The notes under the pieces were generated by a model. That model searched no databases. It had not been told where the DNA came from and saw nothing but the letters and a program-made list of their open reading frames with translations. Shown here in pieces: positions 43,938 through 51,657 of a DNA stretch of 64,000 bases. Made by a program: the position numbers and the translations under genes. The stretch comes from Stanieria sp. NIES-3757 (GTDB taxonomy: Bacteria; Cyanobacteriota; Cyanobacteriia; Cyanobacteriales; Xenococcaceae), in the NCBI GenBank assembly GCA_002355455.1, contig AP017375.1, forward strand, positions 3,100,001 to 3,164,000, written 5' to 3'. Position 1 is the first letter of the stretch. Every line of letters begins with the position of its first letter.

Positions 43938-44960
43938 CTATAAAATTTTATAATCAGTTTCAATATTTTGGGCTAATATCTGAGCCAAATTCTCATAATT
44001 ATTTTCAAACAGTTGCGATACTGATATTTTGGCTTGTTGACAGACGGGAATGATTATTTCGGTTAAATTTATTGGTTTAAAGTAATTTTGCTTTAAATCT
44101 ATTTTCAGCTTTTCAATTAGTTTAATTAATACAACATATTGACCTAAATCGTGATGAATAGCTCGCTCAAAACAAAATAAGATTAGCTTAAACTTATGCT
44201 TTAAACTCTTGAGATTAGGTTGATGCTTTAATTGAGGGGTCAAGGCAATCAAATCTCCAATACCTTGAAGTATAAAATGGTTTTGTTTAAAATCTTCCTG
44301 TAATGATGATTTAGTATTATCACTTTTTCCTAGCCAGTGTCTGCATCTACTGCAATATCCAGGTACGGAGAAGTCAGAGATCGCTTTTTGGAAAGAATCA
44401 CAGTGAGGGCAGCGATCGCATAATTCACATTGATGTTCGGGACAAAAATCAACCTCCCGAAATGACCAGAGTAAAGGCTCATAGATTAACTTTCTTGCTT
44501 GTCGCCAAGTTTCAAAACAGAGAGGACACCAAGCTTTATACTGACGAAACAAACCGCGATCGCTAATTATCCCTTTCCAAGTTACACAAGATAAAAACCG
44601 CAAATCCTGACGTAGAGTTAGCTTTTCTAAGGCATCAACGAGCGATCGTGTCATCTCTCTCATCCCATTGATAGCTGGTTTGGCATCACTGTTGCCAAAA
44701 AGAGAACTGACATTTTTGGAGAATATTTCTGGAGCGTATTTATCACCTAAGATCGTAGGCGCAATTTCTCCCATGATTAGCTTTTGAGGAGTAACACAAT
44801 GCTCTTGAGCTAATCTATTTAAATAACTGCTGAGACTTTCGGTATAAGGCGTTCCAACTGCAATTGATTCGAGTGAGTATAAACAACTTGTCTCGGGAAA
44901 ATCAATGGGATTAGAAAATATAAGGTGTTTGTATCGATTTAATTTTCCTTCTTCAGCCAT
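43938..44960 (-). CDS. tniQ: TniQ, Cascade-linked target selector
   Basis: The 340-aa protein has a TniQ domain (TPYTESLSSYLNRLAQEH) and zinc clusters (CPLC, FCPEHQCELCDRCPHC, YCSRCRHWLGKSD) at about 140-210. It lacks the long C-terminal DNA-binding part of TnsD at the other end, in line with TniQ forms that act with Cascade. It would bridge Cascade and TnsC for RNA-guided insertion. Sequence similarity to TnsD of this element is clear in the N-terminal half, so the two are paralogues. It lies upstream of cas6 on the same strand. Confidence 0.9.
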   Translation of the reverse strand: MAEEGKLNRYKHLIFSNPIDFPETSCLYSLESIAVGTPYTESLSSYLNRLAQEHCVTPQKLIMGEIAPTILGDKYAPEIFSKNVSSLFGNSDAKPAINGMREMTRSLVDALEKLTLRQDLRFLSCVTWKGIISDRGLFRQYKAWCPLCFETWRQARKLIYEPLLWSFREVDFCPEHQCELCDRCPHCDSFQKAISDFSVPGYCSRCRHWLGKSDNTKSSLQEDFKQNHFILQGIGDLIALTPQLKHQPNLKSLKHKFKLILFCFERAIHHDLGQYVVLIKLIEKLKIDLKQNYFKPINLTEIIIPVCQQAKISVSQLFENNYENLAQILAQNIETDYKIL

Positions 44961-45096
44961 TATTGGTCGGTTATATTTATATTTCTCTTGAGATGATTCT
45001 ACGTTTATGAATTGATGAGATGAAAAAAGTTACTGCAAAAATATATTATCCTAAAACAAAAACCAATTTAGAAGCTCGATCTTGAGAGATAGACCT

Positions 45097-45251
45097 GCGG
45101 AAAGCTTATGTTTCTATTTTTGACTTGCAGAAATGTTATGCTTCTACAAGGTCAAAATTTTACAAAATAATTAACGTCAAAATAGCAATATTTGATTGGA
45201 TGGCGGAAATATTATGGTTATAATTGCCGAAAAGTTATGCTTCCAGTGACA
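45097..45251. repeat. Transposon right end with four TnsB-type sites
   Basis: Sites matching CGGAAA-N2-TTAT-N-CTTCT lie at 45097-45114, 45127-45144, 45204-45221 and the terminal 45227-45244, all in the same orientation. The terminal copy leads into CAGTGACA at 45245-45251. The inverted repeat with the left end is essentially perfect over 23 bases. Confidence 0.88.
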
Positions 45252-45873
45252 ATCAAGCTTGCGAGTAAATAAGAAAAAGAATGTCCGTCCGCCCAACAAA
45301 ATTGCCGACCACGAACGCTTGAGCCACGACCTCAAAGCAGGAATGACAATAAATCTATTCATTTAATAGCAAAATTTATTTAGAGTCGGTCGTTATTTTT
45401 TTTCCTGTTGTTATTTTAGGATAAAATTAAATGAACAGTATGTATAAAAAATTAATGATCGCGCTTTTGTTTGGGTAGTTATAGCAGTTCTCATACTGGT
45501 GAGGTACAAAGTATTTGGATTTAAGGCAAGAGGCAGAGGGCAGGAGGCAGGTGGTTAAGTGTACCTCGTGGATTCGAGAAACGCTATATCATCTTTTTAG
45601 CAGCGATCGGTTTTAGAGCTGATTTGTAAAGTAAATCTTAAGAAGTCTGAAATTTATGACCTAATTATCTTACAGCCACTAAGTAGTTCAAGCGTTATAT
45701 TTTGCTGGAGCCTTATCTTACAAGAATTACAGCTAGTTAATAAATCAGCTCTTAGAGCTATAGAGTTTCAGTCATTGATTGTCAGTGATTTTATAAATAG
45801 ATTAGTATAAAACACAGCAGACAATCGAAGACTGGAAGATATCATTAATGATTTCTGACCAATTCAGATTCTA
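45252..45873. other. Intergenic right flank of the CAST
   Basis: About 620 bases without a gene. They hold a short run of imperfect GAGGCAG units (about 45520-45553), a common cyanobacterial repeat type, and an 11-bp inverted repeat AGAGCTGATTT (45615-45625) with AAATCAGCTCT (45742-45752), 116 bp apart, which could be a small non-coding element. No target duplication of the left flank is seen. Confidence 0.5.
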
Positions 45874-46647
45874 ATGATTGAGCCAATAGTTGAACTTAAA
45901 GGTATTAGTAAGTCTTTTGGTAAAAAAATCATTTTTAATAATCTAGACTTAAAAATTTATCCAGGAGACGCTTTAGGGGTAATTGGTCCTTCCGGTACCG
46001 GCAAATCAACAATTTTGCGCCTTATTGCTGGCTTGATGAGTCCCGATGCCGGAGAAGTTTACATCCAAGGACAAAAACGGCAATGGACAGTCGAAGAAGG
46101 TGGCGAATCGATGGATGTCGGTATGGTATTTCAGCAATCGGCTTTGTTTGACTCGTTAACCGTCAATGAAAATGTTGGCTTTGCCCTGTATCGTTACTCT
46201 AAGCTCCCACCACCACAAATTAGGGAACAAGTAGATCTAACATTAGAAATAGTTGGTCTTCCAGGAATTGGCGATCTTTATCCAGCCGAGCTATCGGGGG
46301 GAATGCGCAAGCGGGTGAGTTTAGCTCGTTCGATTATCACCGATCCTCAAAATACTAGCGAAGCTCCTCATATTATCCTTTACGATGAACCAACCGCAGG
46401 TCTAGACCCTGTTGCCTCAACAAAGATTGAAAATCTTATCTGCGATCTACTTAACCAGCACAATATCTATAGTACCTACACCATAGTGACCCACCAAGAT
46501 AGTACGATTCGCCGTACTACTAAGCGGATCGTGTTTCTGTATCGGGGTAAAATACAATGGGATGGTTCTACAAGCGAGGCTTATACTTCCGATCATCCTC
46601 TGTTGAAACAATTTTTCAGCGGTAGTGTCGAGGGGTCTATTCAATAA
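45874..46647 (+). CDS. MlaF-like ABC ATPase
   Basis: The 257-aa ATPase has Walker A GPSGTGKST (about 40), Q-loop, LSGGMRKRV signature, Walker B IILYDEPTAGLDP and H-loop VTHQDS. It matches the Mla/MCE transporter ATPases that drive lipid transport across the envelope in cyanobacteria and chloroplasts (TGD3/MlaF). A clear sigma70-type start is not obvious. It is followed by an MCE protein 55 bp away. The permease (MlaE-like) is not in the window. Confidence 0.85.
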   Translation: MIEPIVELKGISKSFGKKIIFNNLDLKIYPGDALGVIGPSGTGKSTILRLIAGLMSPDAGEVYIQGQKRQWTVEEGGESMDVGMVFQQSALFDSLTVNENVGFALYRYSKLPPPQIREQVDLTLEIVGLPGIGDLYPAELSGGMRKRVSLARSIITDPQNTSEAPHIILYDEPTAGLDPVASTKIENLICDLLNQHNIYSTYTIVTHQDSTIRRTTKRIVFLYRGKIQWDGSTSEAYTSDHPLLKQFFSGSVEGSIQ

Positions 46648-46702
46648 ACTTGCTCTTTTTTCAGACTATATTTCTCTTACCGCCATTGAGAAGAAGTAAA
46701 TT

Positions 46703-48007
46703 ATGCAGAATCTTCGAGAAGGTAGAAGAATATCTCCATCCAGACAACAAAGTACAATTGGTCTAATGCTCCTCTTGGCTTTAGGCTTTTTAGGTTTTTT
46801 TATACTTTGGGTGCAAAATTTTAGTTGGCGGGGTCGCAGTTTTCAAGCTACTATTCTGTTTCCCAATGCTGGCGGGATGACTCCAGGGACAAATGTATCT
46901 TACCGTGGAGTCAATGTTGGCAGAGTGCAGAGTGTCGTACCAGAACCAGAAGGAGTAGTGGTCGAGATCGAAATTTCGCCAGGAGACCGTCTAATTCCAG
47001 CAAATTCTCAGATTGAAGTAGTTCAAGCTGGTTTGGTCGGTGAATCATCGATTGATATCACTCCTCTTCAATCTCTTCCGGCGGAAGAAGTTAAGGCTAA
47101 ACCTTTAGACCCAGATTGCGATCCGACAATTATTATCTGTCAGGGTTCGCGCCTAGTAGGTGAAGGAGCACTGGATGTAAACTCACTAATTCGTTCTCTG
47201 TTAAAGATTTCTAATCTGATTAGCTCTCCTCAAGTGACAACTGCCATCAGTTCGGTCGCCCAAAAAGCTGACAGTAGTTTGGGGGAACTATATCTTTTAC
47301 TCAAGGACGTAAGACAAACTGACACTCTCCAAGATTTGGATACGACTTTGAAATCGTTAAATCTAGCTTCAGCTGAAGTTTCTAGTTTACTGGCACAGCT
47401 CAGGCAAAGCGGCACCGTTAATAGTTTAAACTCCACTTTAACTTCCTTAGATGATGTAGCAAAGGAAGTTAAAGTTTTTATGGCAGCTAACCAAAATAAA
47501 TTAGCTGTTACTCTCGAAACAATTACCCAAACTAGCGAGCAACTTCAGGTAACTGCTAAAAACCTCGACCCGATTCTCAGAGAGGTTGAGGGAGGACAAT
47601 TAATCAATAATTTGGAAACCACGTTTGCCAATACGGCTGAGTTAACAGCTAATTTGCGCGATTTCTCCAAAGATCTTAATGAACCGACAAATAATCTGTT
47701 ATTGGAACAACTCCTCAATTCTGCTCGTTCTTCTTTTCAAAATCTTGAAAAAATTACTTCGGATGTGGATCAAGTGACGGGTAATCCCGAATTACGCGAA
47801 GCTATAGAGAAATTAATCAAAGGTTTGAGCAATTTAATCTCTTCCACCGAACAACTTCAGCAACAAGTTGAGTACGATCGCGCGCTGAATCGTCTTAGTT
47901 TAGAAATGAGCGAACTCAACTCTCAAGGGAATCTTTCTGCCGATCCTGCCAAACAATCTGTTCCTACTCAACCAGAAAACCAAAAGCCATCAAAACTTCA
48001 CCCATGA
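46703..48007 (+). CDS. MlaD/MCE-domain protein
   Basis: The 434-aa protein has one N-terminal transmembrane helix (about 20-40: TIGLMLLLALGFLGFFILW) and an MCE domain (about 45-125: ATILFPNAGGMTPGTNVSYRGVNVG, then IPANSQIEVVQAGLVGESSID). The remaining 280 residues are helical and Leu/Ser/Thr rich, as in the TGD2-like MCE proteins. It likely binds phospholipid or glycolipid and forms a hexamer in the periplasm. Its stop overlaps the next gene's start by four bases (ATGA). Confidence 0.87.
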   Translation: MQNLREGRRISPSRQQSTIGLMLLLALGFLGFFILWVQNFSWRGRSFQATILFPNAGGMTPGTNVSYRGVNVGRVQSVVPEPEGVVVEIEISPGDRLIPANSQIEVVQAGLVGESSIDITPLQSLPAEEVKAKPLDPDCDPTIIICQGSRLVGEGALDVNSLIRSLLKISNLISSPQVTTAISSVAQKADSSLGELYLLLKDVRQTDTLQDLDTTLKSLNLASAEVSSLLAQLRQSGTVNSLNSTLTSLDDVAKEVKVFMAANQNKLAVTLETITQTSEQLQVTAKNLDPILREVEGGQLINNLETTFANTAELTANLRDFSKDLNEPTNNLLLEQLLNSARSSFQNLEKITSDVDQVTGNPELREAIEKLIKGLSNLISSTEQLQQQVEYDRALNRLSLEMSELNSQGNLSADPAKQSVPTQPENQKPSKLHP

Positions 48008-49044
48008 ATCTCGAACAATTTTCCCGCGCAGTTTTGGCTATGATGGCGATCGCATTAGCTCTCTCCATAGGGGGGTGTAATAATTCTCAACCAACTTCAG
48101 ATGTTTCCAATTCAGAAACTTTAACTCCTCAAACCCCGACTACTCCTACTACTCCTAGTCCCTGGCAAAAAATCCAACTTTACCGCACCATAGAAGCTCA
48201 TACAACTCCGATTAGATGTATTGCTATTAGTCCCGATCGCTCGACCCTAGCTAGTGGTAGTTTTGGTGGCGAGGTAAAGTTATGGAAGTTCCCAACTGGC
48301 GAACTACTTCATTCTATAGAAATGAATACGACGGTAACTTCGATTAACTTTAACCCTGACGGTCAAATTTTTGCCACGGGAGATACTGAAGGCGATGTCA
48401 AATTATGGCAACTCAGTACTGGTAAATTAGTTGGTAACTTCCAGGGACATTCCTTTACCGTACAATCTGTAGCCTTCAGCCCCGATGGACAAACTCTTGC
48501 CAGTGGTAGCTGGGACAAAACCATCAAACTCTGGGAGACAAGGACGGGAAAACTACTTTACACCTTAGAAGGTCATAAAGACATAGTTACATCTGTAACC
48601 TTTAGCCCAGATGGAAAAATGCTCGCCAGTAGCGATTTTGAAGGCACGATCGAGCTGTGGCAAATAGACCAAATAAAATCCTCGCGTCTTTTTGTTCGTC
48701 TCCTTGACTCAGTTGAAACTATTAGGTTCAGTCCAGATGGGCAGAGGCTTGCTAGTGCAAGTTCTGACAACTCTGCCAAACTGTGGGATGTGTCCAGTGG
48801 GAGAATAATTCACGCTTTTAGTCATTCAGACGTAGTAACGGATCTTGCTTTTAGTGCCGACGGACAAGTCCTCGCCAGCACGAGTCGCGATCGCACTGTC
48901 AAGCTATGGGATGTGTCTAGTGGCAAAGCTATCGATACTCTTGAAGGTAATTTTCGGACGGTTATTAATATTAGCTCAGACAATCAGTTCCTCGTTACTG
49001 GAGATGAAAATGGTCAAATTCAGATTTGGCAAATTGTTGAGTAA
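48004..49044 (+). CDS. WD40-repeat lipoprotein
   Basis: A 346-aa exported protein. The lipobox LSIGGC near residue 24 is preceded by a hydrophobic stretch, so it is probably lipid-anchored. A Thr/Pro-rich linker (about 30-55) follows, then seven WD40 repeats (for example SPDRSTLASGSFGGEVKLW and SPDGQTLASGSWDKTIKLW), forming one beta-propeller. It overlaps the MCE gene by ATGA, which suggests coupling; it may be an accessory part of this lipid transporter. WD40 domains usually serve as protein scaffolds. Confidence 0.85.
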   Translation: MNLEQFSRAVLAMMAIALALSIGGCNNSQPTSDVSNSETLTPQTPTTPTTPSPWQKIQLYRTIEAHTTPIRCIAISPDRSTLASGSFGGEVKLWKFPTGELLHSIEMNTTVTSINFNPDGQIFATGDTEGDVKLWQLSTGKLVGNFQGHSFTVQSVAFSPDGQTLASGSWDKTIKLWETRTGKLLYTLEGHKDIVTSVTFSPDGKMLASSDFEGTIELWQIDQIKSSRLFVRLLDSVETIRFSPDGQRLASASSDNSAKLWDVSSGRIIHAFSHSDVVTDLAFSADGQVLASTSRDRTVKLWDVSSGKAIDTLEGNFRTVINISSDNQFLVTGDENGQIQIWQIVE

Positions 49045-49052
49045 GAATTAAG

Positions 49053-49733
49053 TCACCAACTGTCATCCTTATCACTCCTAGCTAATTTGACAATACCTGT
49101 GAATACATCCGACAGCTCAGGTAATTCTGCACTGGCAATTCCCAAAACTTTCGTGACACCGGGGTCCATTAAATGCACATAAACAGCTGCCATCTGTTCG
49201 GCGGAGTAAGGTTTATTGTTGTTTAGCCACCAAACAACCGAGCCAAGAAATGCTCCTGCTACATAATGTCCTACAAGATTGGTCGAAATAAGAGTTTGAG
49301 GCTGCTCAACTGACTTTGAAATCACATCTTGCCCAGCAATTTGTTCAGCAATCTCGCTAACAATTTCAAGGAGTCGAGGGAATACCATCGCAGCTCCCTT
49401 TTCAGTTAGAAGAACTCGATACAATCGGTGATGATCGCCAAAATGCTGGAATAGCAGGCGTGTTGCAGTGCTATAGTGTTCCTCTCCCAGTGTCTCAGAG
49501 AGCGGAGCGATCAAATCTTCCAGTTGAGAAAACATTTCCTCCAGACTTTCAACTAATAATTGCTCCTTGTCCTGGTAGTGCAGATAAAACGTAGCCCGCC
49601 CTACATTTGCTTGTTCAGTAATGTCATTCACGGTCAGCGAGTCATAGCCACGCTCCTCAATCAACTTGAGTAGAGCAGTACTAAGCAACTGGCGTGTCCG
49701 CTGAATCCGTCGATCTTCTTTAGGTTGAACCAT
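49053..49733 (-). CDS. TetR/AcrR-family transcriptional repressor
   Basis: The 226-aa protein has a canonical TetR N-terminal HTH: RRIQRTRQLLSTALLKLIEERGYDSLTVNDITEQANVGRATFYLHYQDKEQLL. The C-terminal domain (about 70-226) is helical and would bind a ligand. It is divergent from the RND efflux operon and sits beside two copies of TAGAC-N5-GTCTA-like operators. Such pairs are usual for efflux regulation, in which a substrate relieves repression. The ligand is unknown. Confidence 0.92.
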   Translation of the reverse strand: MVQPKEDRRIQRTRQLLSTALLKLIEERGYDSLTVNDITEQANVGRATFYLHYQDKEQLLVESLEEMFSQLEDLIAPLSETLGEEHYSTATRLLFQHFGDHHRLYRVLLTEKGAAMVFPRLLEIVSEIAEQIAGQDVISKSVEQPQTLISTNLVGHYVAGAFLGSVVWWLNNNKPYSAEQMAAVYVHLMDPGVTKVLGIASAELPELSDVFTGIVKLARSDKDDSW

Positions 49734-49758
49734 CTTAAACCTTAAACTACTATGTTTT

Positions 49759-49773
49759 TAGACATTTAGTCTA
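49759..49773. promoter_or_regulatory. TetR-type operator 1
   Basis: TAGAC-ATTTA-GTCTA is a perfect palindrome with 5-base spacer, 26 bp upstream of the tetR start. Confidence 0.7.
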
Positions 49774-49800
49774 TTACTGAATATTTTAACCATAAATAGC

Positions 49801-49829
49801 TTGACAGTCTAGTGAGCAAGTAGTATATT
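49801..49829 (+). promoter_or_regulatory. Sigma70-type promoter for the efflux operon
   Basis: TTGACA at 49801-49806 and TATATT at 49824-49829 are spaced by 17 bp. Transcription would run to the right, toward the RND genes, and start close to operator 2. The coding start is some 450 bp away, leaving a long leader. Confidence 0.65.
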
Positions 49830-49831
49830 TA

Positions 49832-49846
49832 TAGACATAGAGTCCA
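49832..49846. promoter_or_regulatory. TetR-type operator 2
   Basis: TAGAC-ATAGA-GTCCA is an imperfect copy of operator 1, directly downstream of the -10 hexamer, so a bound TetR dimer would block the promoter. Confidence 0.6.
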
Positions 49847-50277
49847 ATAAAAAAAGAACTGCTAAAACGCTGCTGGAACAAGCCCTGCGTTCAATCGAAA
49901 TACGGTCGCTAGCTGGCTTAGTTTTAGCAATAGATGATGAGGGCAAGTCTTCAAAAAACAATTCCCCGCTACTCATTTCGCGCATCAGTCTCTAATTTCT
50001 CACAAGTTCCTCAAATTGTTTTCATAACCTAGAGGCGCATAATAATATCTAATGTCATTGTCTCAATAGCTTGTGGAACCTCTGGAACGTTTACAGGTTC
50101 AGGCACCTAATACATCTTTCATGACTGACATTAAAGACTTTTTGTTTAAGCAGACTTTGAACGATCCTGTGAATTGACCCAAATAGCCTTAACGCTCAAT
50201 ATTTTTCAGTTGTGAAACCTAAGCCTAACTCACAAAATCAGAATAATTCAATTGTATCATGTTGCAGGTAATTTGCC
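49847..50277. other. Long leader of the efflux operon
   Basis: About 430 bases between the promoter/operator region and the adaptor gene. An open frame without a start (about 49848-49995, ending RISL) may be coincidental. I see no clear riboswitch or hairpin. Confidence 0.4.
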
Positions 50278-51657
50278 ATGAAAATTCCATCTATCCATAT
50301 ACCCTATCCACCACGGAAACCATTAAAACCAAAGTTGATAACCACAGGCATCATCCTCAGTATCGGCTGTGCGGGAGCAGGTTGGTGGTTTTGGCAGCAG
50401 CAGCATATTACCAAAACCGAAACTCCCTCTACTATAACACTACCGCTGACTGTGCAAACAGTGGTCGTGCATAAGCAATTAGTACCGGAAAATCGAACGC
50501 TGACTGGAACCGTGGAAGCGATCGATGCCACAACGTTGACCTCTCGCGTGACTGGACGAGTTGAACAACTCCTGGTGCAGGAAGGAACACGGGTAGAAAA
50601 ACGACAGGTCATTGCTGTCATTGATGTCTCTGATATTCGGGCACAACAACAGCAAGCAGCAGCCCAAATCATAGCAGCACGGGCAGCCGTTGCAACCGCC
50701 CAAGCCAATCGTAGCAGTGCCTTAACCCAGGTGGATACGGCACGGGGAAAACTCAGCGAGGCAGAAGCATCATTACTGGAAACCCAGGCAGAACTGGCGG
50801 ATGCTCAATTGAACCAACGACGAGCGGCTTATCTTTATCGGGAAGGAGCCGTTCCAGAATTCAACCTAGATACGGCAAATACGCGAGTTAATGTATTGCA
50901 GGCAAAGATTCGCCAGATCGAGGCGATGATCGCACAGGCATCATCATCGATTAAAAGTGCGGAAGCTGCCGTTGGAGAAGCGACTGCCAGTGTAGAACAG
51001 GCACAGGCACAAGTTTCCCAGGCAGAAGCCACGGCACAAGAGGTTGCCGCCAACTTAGACTATGGGGTTGTGCGAGCGCCGTTTGCTGGAGCGATCGTGA
51101 AAAAACAGGTGGAGATCGGTGAGATCGCAGGAGTCAGCCAACCGTTGGTGACCTTGGAAAGTAGGGATCGTCTACGGTTGAGTGTGGCAGTTCCAGAAGC
51201 ACTAATCGATCGCGTGCAGTTAGGGCAATCGGTGACGGTACACATTGATGCGTTGAATCGTGAGGTTTCTGGACAAGTCAGCCAGATTATTCCGGCTGCC
51301 GATCCCCAGGCACGCAATTTTACGGTCAAAGTTGCACTTGCGCCCACAGCCAATTTGATTTCTGGGATGTTCGGTCGGTTGCAGTTAGAAAACACCGATC
51401 GCACTGCTGTGATCATTCCCCCAAGTACGCTAGTTCAGCGTCTGGGCGTCTCTGGTGTGTTTAAGGTGGTCGATGGTAAAGCCCAGTTTCAAACTGTAAC
51501 GGTGCGTCCCATCAATGGCGATGCAGTAGAGGTGTTTGCTGGAGTGAATGAAGGCGATCGCTTGATTCTCAATCCAGCCCCAAGCTTACAAGAAAACACC
51601 AAAGTGAGTGAATCAAATTATCAGCAATATAGCCGAGGAGCGTCCCATGTCGAATGA
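50278..51657 (+). CDS. RND efflux periplasmic adaptor (HlyD/AcrA-like)
   Basis: The 459-aa protein has an N-terminal membrane segment (about 22-40: LITTGIILSIGCAGAGWWFW), a lipoyl-like half around VTGRVEQLLVQEGTRVEKRQ, a long alpha-hairpin (about 110-255, Ala/Gln rich), the second half-lipoyl VRAPFAGAIVKKQVEIGE, and a beta-barrel and membrane-proximal domain. It links the inner-membrane pump to an outer-membrane channel. Its last 11 bp overlap the pump gene. Base composition is richer in G+C than the surroundings, as in the next genes. Confidence 0.92.
   Translation: MKIPSIHIPYPPRKPLKPKLITTGIILSIGCAGAGWWFWQQQHITKTETPSTITLPLTVQTVVVHKQLVPENRTLTGTVEAIDATTLTSRVTGRVEQLLVQEGTRVEKRQVIAVIDVSDIRAQQQQAAAQIIAARAAVATAQANRSSALTQVDTARGKLSEAEASLLETQAELADAQLNQRRAAYLYREGAVPEFNLDTANTRVNVLQAKIRQIEAMIAQASSSIKSAEAAVGEATASVEQAQAQVSQAEATAQEVAANLDYGVVRAPFAGAIVKKQVEIGEIAGVSQPLVTLESRDRLRLSVAVPEALIDRVQLGQSVTVHIDALNREVSGQVSQIIPAADPQARNFTVKVALAPTANLISGMFGRLQLENTDRTAVIIPPSTLVQRLGVSGVFKVVDGKAQFQTVTVRPINGDAVEVFAGVNEGDRLILNPAPSLQENTKVSESNYQQYSRGASHVE

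Larger units (their letters stand above)
13929..45251. mobile_element. Type I-B CRISPR-associated Tn7-like transposon (CAST), about 31.3 kb
   Basis: Both ends begin, reading inward, with TGTCACTGGAAGCATAAC and continue identical for 23 bases (24 counting the adjacent T on each side). TGT/ACA termini are typical of Tn7-like elements. Inside are TnsD, TnsC and a TnsA-TnsB fusion near the left end, and Cas5-Cas7-Cas8-Cas6, a three-spacer array and TniQ near the right end. No interference nuclease (Cas3) or adaptation genes are present, as expected for guide-RNA-directed transposition. The cargo is a DISARM-like defence operon. Known type I-B CASTs use TnsD for a fixed chromosomal site and TniQ with Cascade for guided insertion; this layout matches. 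A 5-bp target duplication is not seen: left flank TGTGT, right flank ATCAA. Confidence 0.93.

Noticed and set aside
13929-45251. Assignment of the CAST to type I-D or I-F
   Set aside because: No Cas10d or Cas8f/Cas5f fusion; gene style fits MYXAN-type I-B.
45177-45362. 61-aa minus-strand frame over the right end of the CAST
   Set aside because: It crosses the transposon end and TnsB sites, has low-complexity composition and no ribosome-binding site.
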